DNA from: an uncultured Cyclobacteriaceae bacterium
GTDB taxonomy: Bacteria; Bacteroidota; Bacteroidia; Cytophagales; Cyclobacteriaceae
Reading direction: 5' to 3'
Length of the DNA stretch: 64,000 nucleotides
Assembly: GCA_905479015.1 (NCBI GenBank)
Contig: CAJQKV010000020.1
Coordinates: 1 to 64,000 of the forward strand
In this document: positions 35,952-45,308 of the stretch, one piece after another
How positions within the stretch are numbered: position 1 is the first letter of the stretch
Layout: each line of letters opens with the position of its first letter
Program-made: the position numbers and the translations under genes
The notes under the pieces: generated by a model
Databases searched by the model: none
What the model was told of the DNA's origin: nothing
The model's input: the letters and a program-made list of their open reading frames with translations, nothing else

Positions 35952-37028
35952 TTAATCTATTTTTTCTATTGAGGCTTCAAATCTCAAAATTTGAAAGGGT
36001 TCAATCGCCGCAGCGTAGGCAGGGATCACTTGTGCTGATACCAATGCTTGTCTCAATCCCTCATAATTAGGAAGAACTGCCGCACTTTCTTGGTAGGCAA
36101 TGTCTGAGGTTAGCAGAATCAATGTTGGCTCATTTAGATGCATGTTACGAACCGCTTCATCCAATCCAGGCATAATCTCATCTACGCCTAAAGTAAATAA
36201 AAATGGATCTACAACCGTTCTTCGATCAATGACTGCAGATGAGTCATTCAGATCATAAAGCACATAGGATAAGGATATTGTATTGCCCTCAACAGGGGAT
36301 ACTAAAAAGCTAGAGTCAAGTACCTTCATGACCAATCTTGATGAAGATGATCGATAAACAAATCCGTCATTACCACTCCAAACCGAGGTGTCATTTAAAG
36401 CTGTGTCGTTAATATACTCGTTAATTTCGAGTGATTGAGTAGCGGGGATATCAAATAAAGCAGTTAATGATACTAATTTTATTTGAATATTAAGTATCGA
36501 ATTCTTCGGAATAATAGATTGAAAATCACCTAAATCTAAGTCCCCATAGGCCAAAGCGGGGGGCAAAATATAGTTATACTCCTCGCCTACTCGAATATCT
36601 GATTGACCGATGGCGAAGTCGAGACCTACCGGAATCAAGGCGTTCATGCCTTGTCCAAAGGAGAATATTTCACTTCCTAAATTATAAAAGGCAATGGTAT
36701 CGCCTCCTAAAATACTTATTTGATATTTTATGGATAAAATATTACCTTCCTCTTGACCCTTTCCGCTTGAGTTTGTTGTGATAGGATAGTAATAATAAGA
36801 GTCAAGACCTATCGAAGCTTTAGTCACTGCCAAGGTATCAATACCCCAACTGGTAAGCTGATCAAAAACATTCACCTTAAAAGTTTCATAATTATAAACT
36901 TCTTCTGTGAAATCTTCTTGGTCACTACAAGAATTAAATAGAGATAAAACCAATATGCTCTGGCATAACCAAATGGTTGATCTATCTAAGTTTAAAATAA
37001 ATACACAATTTAATTTTTTAAAGAACAT
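35952..37028 (-). CDS. lipoprotein with two FKBP-type isomerase-like domains
   Basis: A 358-residue protein with a lipoprotein-type N-terminus (hydrophobic stretch then NSCSDQEDF). Residues about 85-190 form one FKBP-like domain (GEEYNYILPPALAYGDLDLG near its end). Residues about 215-356 look like a second, more divergent one (GVDEIMPGLDEAVRNM, LTSDIAYQESA). FKBP proteins are peptidyl-prolyl isomerases or chaperones; in the envelope of Bacteroidota they often assist folding of secreted proteins. The neighbouring TonB receptor and barrel gene fit that. Confidence 0.8.
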   Translation of the reverse strand: MFFKKLNCVFILNLDRSTIWLCQSILVLSLFNSCSDQEDFTEEVYNYETFKVNVFDQLTSWGIDTLAVTKASIGLDSYYYYPITTNSSGKGQEEGNILSIKYQISILGGDTIAFYNLGSEIFSFGQGMNALIPVGLDFAIGQSDIRVGEEYNYILPPALAYGDLDLGDFQSIIPKNSILNIQIKLVSLTALFDIPATQSLEINEYINDTALNDTSVWSGNDGFVYRSSSSRLVMKVLDSSFLVSPVEGNTISLSYVLYDLNDSSAVIDRRTVVDPFLFTLGVDEIMPGLDEAVRNMHLNEPTLILLTSDIAYQESAAVLPNYEGLRQALVSAQVIPAYAAAIEPFQILRFEASIEKID

Positions 37029-37084
37029 GTATGGATAGACCTTTTTCGTTTTGATTTTTTGTCCTCAGCACTATATAAATTTAG

Positions 37085-39472
37085 TTAGAGGTTACACATT
37101 ATTTTCAAGTTAAAATATCTTGCTGATAATGAGTTAGGTATCGCCAAATTATTGCCATTTACATCTTCAATCCATTGATAACTAATGGTATTATCTGCTT
37201 CAAGTACATTTAAGACTTCTAATCTAAAAATGATGTTTTTGACAAAAAAAGAATTACTCATGGGAAGGATCTTCGTCAACCCCATATCAATGCGATAATA
37301 TTCATCTCCAGAAAAAGCATTTCGATAGACATTATTGTTGGGTGGACCAAAAGGATAACCAGACCCAAAATTTAAATTCAAATAAACTCTTAAAGAAGGG
37401 TCATTGGGTAAATGATCTTCAAAAAATGCACCCATAGTTATTCTTTGATCAGATGGACGCCTTTGATAACTATTTTCATCATTTTCAATATCTTCCATTG
37501 TTTTTAACAAGCCTAAACTAAACCAAGATTGAGTACCGGCTATAAATTCACCATTGATCCTAATATCAAGGCCCGAGGCATAACCTTTGGCGATGTTATC
37601 TGCGTAGTACCGTATTCTTACATTATCAATCTCATAAGGATTCAAATCCCATAAATATTTATAATAGGCTTGTGTGGTGAATATAAAAGGTCTACCCCAT
37701 AAGGTTAAGAATCGATCTATTCCAGTGATAAACTGTAAAGATTTTTGAGCGGTCACACCTTTATTGATCTCACCTTCACGGTTTCTGAATTCCCTGTACT
37801 GTGGGTGCTGATGATAAAAGCCCATAGAAAAATTGATTCGAGTGGGTACAGACCAGCTCGGTCGATATTGATATTGTACTCGGGGACTCAATAACAATTG
37901 ATCGGTCCAATTCATATAATTGAATCGGGAGCCGATGTTGAATATGTGCGAGGAATCTTGATCAAAAAAAGAATATTGGAAATAACCAAAATAGTTATTG
38001 CTCGACATACTAAACTTATTTTGAATGTACTGAGTCGTAGTTACATAATCTGCAGAATCAATGAACCCATATTCATTAATATCGTCAGTGATGTTTTGGT
38101 GGCTCATCCCAAAGCCAAATTCGAATAGATTATTAGAATTAATAAGCCATTCATTTCTATTTTCAATAGTAGAAATATGTACATTTAATGCATTTCTCCC
38201 ATAATCAAAATAGGTTCCAATGGCTCTGGTAACTATACATTTATCACTAAAATCAACCTGACTTTTTTGATCTACATCACATAAACGATACGCCCCTTCA
38301 ACTTCAAAATTTTCTTTTTCTTGCGTCGAAACTGTTGATGCAATAAGGGAAGTCTTCAATCGATCATTTAGCCTATGTGATAAATTAAAGCCTGTTTGAT
38401 ACGTGTCATAATCTAAAGACTCATTTCCCATAAAATCAGTTTGAAGTCTAAAATTTTGAGTTACAGAACCAAAAACTGTACTTTGAGATATTGGAATCGT
38501 TTGATATCGGTTTTGGCCATAAGATAAAAGCCAATTTAACTTAGTTTTATTAATCAAGGAACTTGACTTTTTAGTTAAGTCGAAAGTGAAAAATCCTTGC
38601 ACATCTGTATATTTTGGAAAATATTGACCAGACACTTCTAAAGTATTTAACAAATATCTGGCATCTTTATGCCTTACACCAATGGAGAATTTTGAACGCT
38701 GATTGTCAGAACTTCCTCCCAAATAGATCTTACCTCCCAAAAGCCCCAACGAGGCACTGCCTTCAAAACGATCCGGTTCTTTATATTCTATGTTTAGGCT
38801 ACTGGACAATTTATCCCCATATTTTGGCTGCCACCCCCCTGCATAAAATGAGATATCTCGTACAAAATCGGGATTGATAAAGCTCAATCCTTCTTGCCTA
38901 CCCGTATTGGCCAAAAAAGGTCTATACACTTGAATCCCATTGACATAAACCAAATTTTCCTGGAAATTTCCACCACGTACCGAATAAGTAGATGAAAGTT
39001 CATTATTAGATGATACGCCGGGTAAAGTCGACAATACTTTGCTGAAATCTCCAAAAGCAGAAGGCATGACAAGGACTGATTTGGCATTTAACTTGATTTG
39101 ATTTTGATCCATCTCTTGAGACCTGTCGACAGTTTCGGAAATCTCTATTTTTTCCAACAAAATCTCCCTACTGACCAAAACAAATTTAATGTCTTGAGGG
39201 CTATTCTTCTTAACTATCAAGAAGTCATTCCGCTGATAGGCAATATGCGCAATAATAATTTTTATGCGGTCAATGCTGTCATTAATATTGAAATGGAAGG
39301 TCCCAAAATCATCGCTAAGTATTGTTTTATTAAAATCTGGAAAAAAGATCTCGGCTTGTGTAATGGCCTTACCCTCTTGTGAGGTAATACGACCGTTAAT
39401 GGTCCATTGCGCGGCTAAACTATGGCCCATCAATACAGCACAAAAAAAGAAGAGTAACTTAAAAGAACTCAA
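37085..39472 (-). CDS. TonB-dependent receptor with carboxypeptidase-like N-terminal domain
   Basis: A 795-residue outer-membrane receptor. After the signal peptide (cleavage near LAAQ) comes a carboxypeptidase-regulatory-like domain (about 22-105), then the plug (STYSVRGGNFQENLVYVNGI, about 160-180) and a beta barrel to the C-terminal FNLKIMCNL. There is no adjacent SusD gene, so it is not a classical polysaccharide system; the ligand is unknown. It lies 4 nt downstream of rpe. Confidence 0.9.
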   Translation of the reverse strand: MSSFKLLFFFCAVLMGHSLAAQWTINGRITSQEGKAITQAEIFFPDFNKTILSDDFGTFHFNINDSIDRIKIIIAHIAYQRNDFLIVKKNSPQDIKFVLVSREILLEKIEISETVDRSQEMDQNQIKLNAKSVLVMPSAFGDFSKVLSTLPGVSSNNELSSTYSVRGGNFQENLVYVNGIQVYRPFLANTGRQEGLSFINPDFVRDISFYAGGWQPKYGDKLSSSLNIEYKEPDRFEGSASLGLLGGKIYLGGSSDNQRSKFSIGVRHKDARYLLNTLEVSGQYFPKYTDVQGFFTFDLTKKSSSLINKTKLNWLLSYGQNRYQTIPISQSTVFGSVTQNFRLQTDFMGNESLDYDTYQTGFNLSHRLNDRLKTSLIASTVSTQEKENFEVEGAYRLCDVDQKSQVDFSDKCIVTRAIGTYFDYGRNALNVHISTIENRNEWLINSNNLFEFGFGMSHQNITDDINEYGFIDSADYVTTTQYIQNKFSMSSNNYFGYFQYSFFDQDSSHIFNIGSRFNYMNWTDQLLLSPRVQYQYRPSWSVPTRINFSMGFYHQHPQYREFRNREGEINKGVTAQKSLQFITGIDRFLTLWGRPFIFTTQAYYKYLWDLNPYEIDNVRIRYYADNIAKGYASGLDIRINGEFIAGTQSWFSLGLLKTMEDIENDENSYQRRPSDQRITMGAFFEDHLPNDPSLRVYLNLNFGSGYPFGPPNNNVYRNAFSGDEYYRIDMGLTKILPMSNSFFVKNIIFRLEVLNVLEADNTISYQWIEDVNGNNLAIPNSLSARYFNLKIMCNL

Positions 39473-39476
39473 AAGA

Positions 39477-40130
39477 TCAAGGATTCTTTAAAGACTGTAT
39501 GGTTTGAGAAGGGTTCATGGAGTTAAAGACATAACTTCCTGCCACCAGCATGTTCGCACCCGCCTTTACGAGCAGCGGTGCATTTTCACCGTTCACCCCA
39601 CCATCTATTTCAATGAGTATATTTTTATCAGCCGCGTCTGCTAATTGTTTTATTTCTTTAACCTTGGCATAAGTGTTTTCAATAAACTTCTGACCTCCAA
39701 AGCCTGGATTTACTGACATGATGAGGACCAGATCCAGATCATTGATGACATTTTTTAATACATCTACCGAAGTATGAGGGTTCAAAGCGACGCCGGCAAG
39801 TGCGCCTAATTCTTTGATCCGATGGAGGGTTCGGTTGAGGTGGTTACAGACTTCCGCATGAACTGTAATTATTTTTGCCCCGCTATTTACACAGTCTTCT
39901 AAATAATTATCAGGGTTATTGATCATTAAATGAAAGTCTAAAGGCTTTTTAGCATGCTTATAAATGGCCTGAGTTACCGGAAATCCAAATGATATATTAG
40001 GCACAAAATTACCATCCATTATGTCAATATGAATATAGTCAGCTTGACTTTCACTGATCATGTGCGTCGCCGCAGCTAGGTTACCAAAGTCAGCAGCTAA
40101 AATAGAGGGCGCAATGAGGATTTCAGACAT
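39477..40130 (-). CDS. rpe: ribulose-phosphate 3-epimerase
   Basis: A 217-residue TIM barrel of the pentose phosphate pathway that interconverts ribulose 5-phosphate and xylulose 5-phosphate. Signatures are APSILAADFGNL at the N-terminus, HIDIMDGNFVPN (metal-site His and Asp, about 34-45), SVNPGFGGQKF and EIDGGVNGENA. Full length. It is packed 2 nt after a T9SS subtilase gene and 4 nt before a TonB receptor gene. Confidence 0.95.
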   Translation of the reverse strand: MSEILIAPSILAADFGNLAAATHMISESQADYIHIDIMDGNFVPNISFGFPVTQAIYKHAKKPLDFHLMINNPDNYLEDCVNSGAKIITVHAEVCNHLNRTLHRIKELGALAGVALNPHTSVDVLKNVINDLDLVLIMSVNPGFGGQKFIENTYAKVKEIKQLADAADKNILIEIDGGVNGENAPLLVKAGANMLVAGSYVFNSMNPSQTIQSLKNP

Positions 40131-40132
40131 AA

Positions 40133-41782
40133 TTAATACTTGATCAGTTTTATCTTTCTTGAAATATTATCAGATGACAATATTAAAATATAAACACCCG
40201 CACGAATCTTAGAAATATCCATTAAGATCAATCCTCCTGGTTGTGCTGTTAAAACGTTCAGTTCACTCACATTATTTCCTTTTAGGTCAAATAATTTGAT
40301 ATCAAGTGGGTAAAGATCAATTTTTGAATCTATTTTAACAGAAATAACATTTCCATAAATTGGATTTGGGTAAATAGTAATGCCCTCTGAAGCAAATTCT
40401 GAAAGAGCCAACATCGTGGTATCTGTCTCGGTCAAACTATCTTCATCAGTCAAATAAATGGGGATACCGAAACCAAAATAATTATCAGGGTTTTCAAAAC
40501 GAGTACCTAAATTACGTAAATGATCAACAACCTCTAAATTGGTGAATTCAGGGTGTGCTTGCCAAATCCCAGCTGAAAAACCAGCCACTAATGGCGCTGA
40601 AAAGCTTGTACCATTGGCTTGCGAAATACTACCGTTTGAAGTCAATAATGTAGTACCTTGTCCAAGTGCAACTAGATCAGGTTTGATTCGATCATCCACT
40701 GTAGGCCCTTGGGAGCTAAAGGCTGAAATGCTGTAATCACTTTTGACACTTCCTACCGTGATATTATCTGGGCCGTCCGCTGGAGCAGTAATATATCTCC
40801 ATGAATCATTGCCTTCATTGCCTGCACTCGTGATGACTAAGAGGCCTTTTTTTATGGCCAAATTTGATGCCCTAGTGATGATGGCTGTTTGTCCATCCAT
40901 ATCCTCATAAGTGTAGTCCATCGACACATCAGAAAAGCTGCTGTAGCCCAATGAACTCGAAATGATATCAGCCCCGAGACTATCCGCATATTCGGCAGCT
41001 ATAAGCCAATTGTACTCTTCGATTCTGTATTCAGAAGCAACGTCTTCAGTTACACACAAAATGAATTCTGCTTTCGGGGCTGTGCCAATAAAATCTTTAT
41101 AATCACTTGCTATGGTTGACCACGCCGAGGTGCCATGCCCACTGTATAAGAACGGATTTCCTCCATTCGTTACAAAATCTTTTGCAGCAATCAAGCGATG
41201 TTCATTGAATACGTTTTCAAGAGGTTCAAACAAATTGGCTCCTTTAAAGCCTGCATCTAAAACGGCAATGAGCATGCCCTCACCTCGATACCCGTCCTCA
41301 TGCATTTGATGAACATTCATCATTGCCAGCTGTAACTCAGAAGATTCAAGTGGGTTGTTCGGCTCTTCGAAGATCTCCGGCCATTCGAAACCTATATTTT
41401 CATAGGTTAACCTAGCCCCAGGTGCTATGAAAACTACACTATCAACATAAGACCTCCCTGCGACCTCTAGCAAAGTACTTGAATCCGTTTGAATGACTAA
41501 GGCATTCATCCATTTGGAGGTAAAGAACACATCCACCTCTAAAGAAGCTAAATCTTGAATATAAGTAGTACTAACAGGTAGGTCTAGCAGATCAATCTCT
41601 ACGTTATGTCGAATTTTTCTAGCAATTGCACGCGTACTCAAAAATGCTTCTGGTTCATCTAAAGAGTAGGCTGAATGAGCTTTATCAGAGAGAAAAACCA
41701 CATATCGATGGGTTTGGGCGTTGGTTGAATAAAAGCCGATCGAAAAGAGTGACAACAAATAGATGACCTTTAGATTTTTCAT
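40133..41782 (-). CDS. subtilisin-family (S8) protease secreted by T9SS
   Basis: A 549-residue secreted serine protease with a signal peptide (about 1-22), a propeptide region to about residue 150 and an S8 catalytic domain with Asp176 (AVLDAGFKG), His216 (SGHGTSAW), oxyanion Asn322 (SAGNEGN) and Ser393 (GTSFSAPLVAG). The C-terminal 75 residues are a T9SS sorting domain (YPNPIYGNVI, LFDLKGN, RAGVYILIL), so the mature enzyme should reach the cell surface or medium. It is the first gene of a tight group with rpe. Confidence 0.93.
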   Translation of the reverse strand: MKNLKVIYLLSLFSIGFYSTNAQTHRYVVFLSDKAHSAYSLDEPEAFLSTRAIARKIRHNVEIDLLDLPVSTTYIQDLASLEVDVFFTSKWMNALVIQTDSSTLLEVAGRSYVDSVVFIAPGARLTYENIGFEWPEIFEEPNNPLESSELQLAMMNVHQMHEDGYRGEGMLIAVLDAGFKGANLFEPLENVFNEHRLIAAKDFVTNGGNPFLYSGHGTSAWSTIASDYKDFIGTAPKAEFILCVTEDVASEYRIEEYNWLIAAEYADSLGADIISSSLGYSSFSDVSMDYTYEDMDGQTAIITRASNLAIKKGLLVITSAGNEGNDSWRYITAPADGPDNITVGSVKSDYSISAFSSQGPTVDDRIKPDLVALGQGTTLLTSNGSISQANGTSFSAPLVAGFSAGIWQAHPEFTNLEVVDHLRNLGTRFENPDNYFGFGIPIYLTDEDSLTETDTTMLALSEFASEGITIYPNPIYGNVISVKIDSKIDLYPLDIKLFDLKGNNVSELNVLTAQPGGLILMDISKIRAGVYILILSSDNISRKIKLIKY

Positions 41783-41933
41783 TTTTCTTTCTAATTAGAG
41801 GTCTAATTTAATAATTATTAAATCTCTCTATATATTTCATTACACCTTTTGTAAAAGGCACGATCAATTTTATGTTCTCAACTATTAATATTCAAACACT
41901 AAATTAGCTTTTTGATACTAAAAAAGATTGATT

Positions 41934-43070
41934 CTAAACATTAGCATTCGTTTTATTTGACATGCTCAATTGCTTAAAACTTTTAGTGATCCAACCACCA
42001 CCAATCATGTCATCACCTTCGTAAAATACGGCGGCTTGCCCAGGTGCGATGGAATTGACACCGTTGCCAAAATATACTTTCATAATATCCCCAATTTGCT
42101 CAATGATCGCAGGATTTCCCAAGTCATTGTATCGCACTTTTGTAAGGGTATCTAATTTCCCAAAAGGGATTTCAGGATATTTCTGAAGGTTTAAATTTTT
42201 AACATACATCCCATCTCTAGAGAGTTCGTCAAAAGTTCCCAAAACCACCCGATTCGTCTCTTTTTGAATTTCTGTAACGTATACAGGATATCCTAAGGCA
42301 ATCCCTAGACCTTTCCTCTGACCTACGGTGTAAAAAGGATAGCCTTCATGGCTTCCTACCACTTCTCCTGTTTCCAAGACGAATGCTCCTCCTGCCACCC
42401 TTTCTTCTAGACCTGCTACCCTTCTACGTAAAAAACCTCGATAATCATTATCGGGAACAAAGCAGATTTCATATGATTCAGATTTAGATGCCAATTCAAA
42501 CAAGCCTTTTTGAAGGGCCAGTGCTTTAATGTCTGTTTTGTGAAGGTCACCCAATGGGAAAATAGTACGACTTAAACTTTCTTGAGAGATTCCCCAGAGC
42601 GCATAGGATTGATCCTTTTGTAAATCTTTGCCTCTTGATACTATATATCTTTCGTTTTCTAATCTAATTTTAGCATAATGGCCCGTAGCTATAAATTCAC
42701 AATCAAGTTGATCCGCCCTCCTGAGCAAACTGTCCCATTTTATATGGGTATTGCAGAGTACACACGGGTTAGGTGTTCTCCCCTCTAAGTATTCACTCGT
42801 AAAATGATCTATGACATAATCTCCAAACTCTTTTCTTATGTCAATAATATAATGAGGAAATCCCAAGTTGACGGCGATATTCCTAGCATCATTAATAGAA
42901 TCAAGGCTACAACAACCGGTTTCTTTTTTACTCCCTCCTGAGGTACTGTAATCCCACGTCTTCATGGTCATCCCAATAACCTCATATCCCTGTTCGTGCA
43001 ACATTATCGCTGCAATCGAACTATCTATGCCGCCACTCATGGCGACTAAAACTCTACCTTTTTTGCTCAT
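41934..43070 (-). CDS. mnmA: tRNA-specific 2-thiouridylase
   Basis: A 378-residue enzyme that thiolates U34 of tRNAs for Lys, Glu and Gln. The PP-loop SGGIDSS (12-18) binds ATP. The catalytic cysteines lie in NPCVLCN and YEICFVPD. The D-rich DSLLRRADQ and GQRKGLGIALGYPVYV segments are typical. I place the start at 43070 (MSKKGRVLVAMSGG), which matches the family; the frame stays open to 43124 but that piece is not conserved-looking. Confidence 0.93.
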   Translation of the reverse strand: MSKKGRVLVAMSGGIDSSIAAIMLHEQGYEVIGMTMKTWDYSTSGGSKKETGCCSLDSINDARNIAVNLGFPHYIIDIRKEFGDYVIDHFTSEYLEGRTPNPCVLCNTHIKWDSLLRRADQLDCEFIATGHYAKIRLENERYIVSRGKDLQKDQSYALWGISQESLSRTIFPLGDLHKTDIKALALQKGLFELASKSESYEICFVPDNDYRGFLRRRVAGLEERVAGGAFVLETGEVVGSHEGYPFYTVGQRKGLGIALGYPVYVTEIQKETNRVVLGTFDELSRDGMYVKNLNLQKYPEIPFGKLDTLTKVRYNDLGNPAIIEQIGDIMKVYFGNGVNSIAPGQAAVFYEGDDMIGGGWITKSFKQLSMSNKTNANV

Positions 43071-43395
43071 TTGCTTTTTGCCGGGTTCACAGCCTCGGTT
43101 TACGCTATTTAAAATTATATGCAAAAATAAGCTGCTGTAATTATAATTAATGATTTTGAGGCTTTTAATTTTAAATACAAAGCATTAATTAGCGAACCAC
43201 TCCTTTATATTTTTCGTTTTTAAGTCAAGGTGAAGAATAAATAAATTCAGGAGAAAGCAGCATTCTATTTCCTCTTGGGTGATTATTATCATATTCATTA
43301 CTTTTTAATACTTAAAGAAAAAAACTATGCTAAAGAGCCTTCCAGTTTCTTAAAAAGAGCTCATTAAAACTATTTTATTAATAAATTGCAATTAA
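43071..43395. other. divergent intergenic region, no gene recognised
   Basis: About 325 nt separate mnmA (minus) from the TrpF-like gene (plus). It should hold both promoters. I see no hairpin, riboswitch-like pairing or short gene in it. Confidence 0.5.
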
Positions 43396-43998
43396 ATGAA
43401 GTCAAAAAAGTTTGTAAAAATAAGAGGTGTCAATAACCTAAGCGATGCACGTTATTGTTCAGGAATGATGGTAGACGTAATCGGTTTTAATCTAAATTCA
43501 AATCACAAGGATGGTGTAAGTATTGAAGTATTAAAAGCCATAACACAATGGGTACAAGGTCCTCAAATTGCAGGAGAATTTGAGGATATGGAGCTTGAAC
43601 TTATTCAAACTTACCTTCCCCTCGTTGATCTAGACATCATAGAAACAAGTAATCCTGATTTATTGGCTCCCTTATCCCAAACAGGAAAAAAAATATATTT
43701 AAAAATAAATCTAGATACCATCGATAACGAGCAAACCCTTCTAAATAAAATTAAGGAAGGACAAATGGCTCATAAAATTGTTGTTTGCAGATCTCAAAAA
43801 AGTAAAAATAAGACGCTGATCAAACCGCTACTCCATTACACTCAAAGTGAACAAATTATTAATGGATTTAATTTGGATCTAGACCAACTCGATTCATGGC
43901 CGGCCATTGAAATAATGGCTACCGCCGAAGAGAAACCTGGATTTAAAGATTATGGAGAAATCATGGATATTTTGGAATACATAGAAGACCAAAAATAA
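43396..43998 (+). CDS. TrpF-like (beta/alpha)8 protein lacking the catalytic cysteine
   Basis: A 200-residue protein whose start, KFVKIRGVNNLSDARYCSGM, follows phosphoribosylanthranilate isomerase (usual KICGIT..EDA) but has Arg10 in place of the catalytic Cys. The C-terminal phosphate-binding GG motifs are also not recognisable (region IEIMATAEEKPGF), and no trp genes are nearby. I recall similar TrpF-like proteins in Cytophagales. It is therefore probably not a working Trp biosynthesis enzyme; another ligand or a lost activity is possible. It is a single-gene unit with its own terminator. Confidence 0.7.
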   Translation: MKSKKFVKIRGVNNLSDARYCSGMMVDVIGFNLNSNHKDGVSIEVLKAITQWVQGPQIAGEFEDMELELIQTYLPLVDLDIIETSNPDLLAPLSQTGKKIYLKINLDTIDNEQTLLNKIKEGQMAHKIVVCRSQKSKNKTLIKPLLHYTQSEQIINGFNLDLDQLDSWPAIEIMATAEEKPGFKDYGEIMDILEYIEDQK

Positions 43999-44029
43999 AA
44001 ATATCAGATCATCTGATCTGATATTTTTT
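43997..44029 (+). terminator. rho-independent terminator of the TrpF-like gene
   Basis: A perfect 14-bp inverted repeat (43997-44010 and 44015-44028, core ATATCAGATC) with a 4-nt loop starts at the TAA stop and ends in a T-run. The A-rich left arm means it could work on the minus strand as well. Confidence 0.85.
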
Positions 44030-44078
44030 AAAAGGTAGGTTGTCGTTTATTTGAAAATCGAAAATAAATATATTAAAT

Positions 44079-44095
44079 ATCACTTAAAAAGTGAT
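44079..44095 (-). terminator. weak hairpin downstream of the FKBP lipoprotein
   Basis: ATCACTT and AAGTGAT form a 7-bp stem with a 3-nt loop. On the minus strand it is followed by a U-rich but interrupted stretch. It may help end the long minus-strand transcript whose last gene stops at 44134. Confidence 0.3.
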
Positions 44096-44133
44096 CAATA
44101 ATTTCAATTTATTTTAATATTTAAGATTAATTA

Positions 44134-44637
44134 TTAAATAATTTCTATTATCTCTACTTCAAAGATAAGGTTGGCATTACTAGGAATAGTGGTTCCTCCA
44201 CCTTGGCATCCATAACCCAATAGAGAAGGGATATACAGCATTATTTTCCCTCCCTCCTTAATCAAAGGAATACCTATTTTCCATCCATCAATAACGGCAT
44301 ATAGCGGTAATTCTATCCCATCAGTATTTTCATCAAACAAATTATTATTTTCCAACAAGGTCCCCCTATAGGTAACATTTACCGTACTATCTACCGTCGG
44401 TCTTCCTCCTTCTCCTTCTTCAAGAATAACATATCGAAGTCCTGATTCGTCTATTTGTGCGGTGATGCCCTGTTCGCTCAAATATTCATCAATGAGCACA
44501 GCATCGATAGCCATTTGCTCAGTATAAGGGAGTTCAGTAAAACATGGGTTATTATAATAGCTGTTATTACTGTCATCTGTACAAGATACAAAGAGCTGCA
44601 GGGTGGCCAAAATAGCAAGGGTAATTATATTTTTCAT
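44134..44637 (-). CDS. FKBP-type peptidyl-prolyl isomerase lipoprotein
   Basis: A 167-residue protein with a lipoprotein signal (LFVSCTDD, Cys at 19) and one FKBP domain over about residues 60-167 (VNVTYRGTLL, PLIKEGGKIMLYIPSLLGYG, NANLIFEVEIIEI). It probably speeds proline isomerisation in proteins passing through the envelope. It lies 8 nt after trmB and is the last gene of that run. Confidence 0.9.
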   Translation of the reverse strand: MKNIITLAILATLQLFVSCTDDSNNSYYNNPCFTELPYTEQMAIDAVLIDEYLSEQGITAQIDESGLRYVILEEGEGGRPTVDSTVNVTYRGTLLENNNLFDENTDGIELPLYAVIDGWKIGIPLIKEGGKIMLYIPSLLGYGCQGGGTTIPSNANLIFEVEIIEII

Positions 44638-44645
44638 CTAAGAGG

Positions 44646-45308
44646 TTATTGAAATTGAAATTTAAGATATTTTATCGTTTCACCTAATGCGGCAAATTTA
44701 CGCTCATATTTTGTTTTTATTTCATAATGTTCAAATACATATTCTGAATTATATAAGTCATGAGTAAAGGCTAGGTTCTTTACACTAATTCTATTTTTAT
44801 TGATCAATTCCAGCGTATAATTGAAAAGTTCAGTATTATCTGTTTTGAACTTTAACCATCCGTCTGGTTTTAATAGATTTTGATAAATGGCCAAGAACCT
44901 AGGAGCAGTTAATCTTCTTTTATCATCTTTTTCTTTGGGCCTTGGGTCCGGAAAAGTTACCCATATTTCCTCAATCTCCCCTTTCTTAAAAAAATGTTCT
45001 AGAAATTGAATTTGAGTTCTCAAAAAAGCGGCATTCTGAATGCCCTCTCGAAGTGCTATTCCTGAACCCACCCATAATCGATCTCCTTTTATGTCGACCC
45101 CAATATGATTGCGATTCGGGAAAGCTTGGGCGAGTCCCAATGTGTATTCACCCTTTCCACAGCCCAGCTCAAGAACTATGGGTTGCTGATCAGTGAAAAC
45201 TTTTAAATGCCATTTCCCTTTGATCTCATCATAGAAATCTTTTCCTGACTCGACCAAATTGGGCCTCAATTTATTCTCTTCAAAGCGTCTTTTTTTTTGT
45301 CTCGTCAC
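44646..45308 (-). CDS. trmB: tRNA (guanine-N7-)-methyltransferase
   Basis: A 220-residue SAM enzyme that makes m7G46 in tRNA. The SAM motif is LELGCGKGEYTLGLA (about 46-60), and the family signature TFPDPRPKEKDDKRRL is present in the middle. Its start overlaps the folC stop by 4 nt. The Lys-rich N-terminus (KKRRFEENK) is usual in Bacteroidota. Confidence 0.95.
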   Translation of the reverse strand: MTRQKKRRFEENKLRPNLVESGKDFYDEIKGKWHLKVFTDQQPIVLELGCGKGEYTLGLAQAFPNRNHIGVDIKGDRLWVGSGIALREGIQNAAFLRTQIQFLEHFFKKGEIEEIWVTFPDPRPKEKDDKRRLTAPRFLAIYQNLLKPDGWLKFKTDNTELFNYTLELINKNRISVKNLAFTHDLYNSEYVFEHYEIKTKYERKFAALGETIKYLKFQFQ

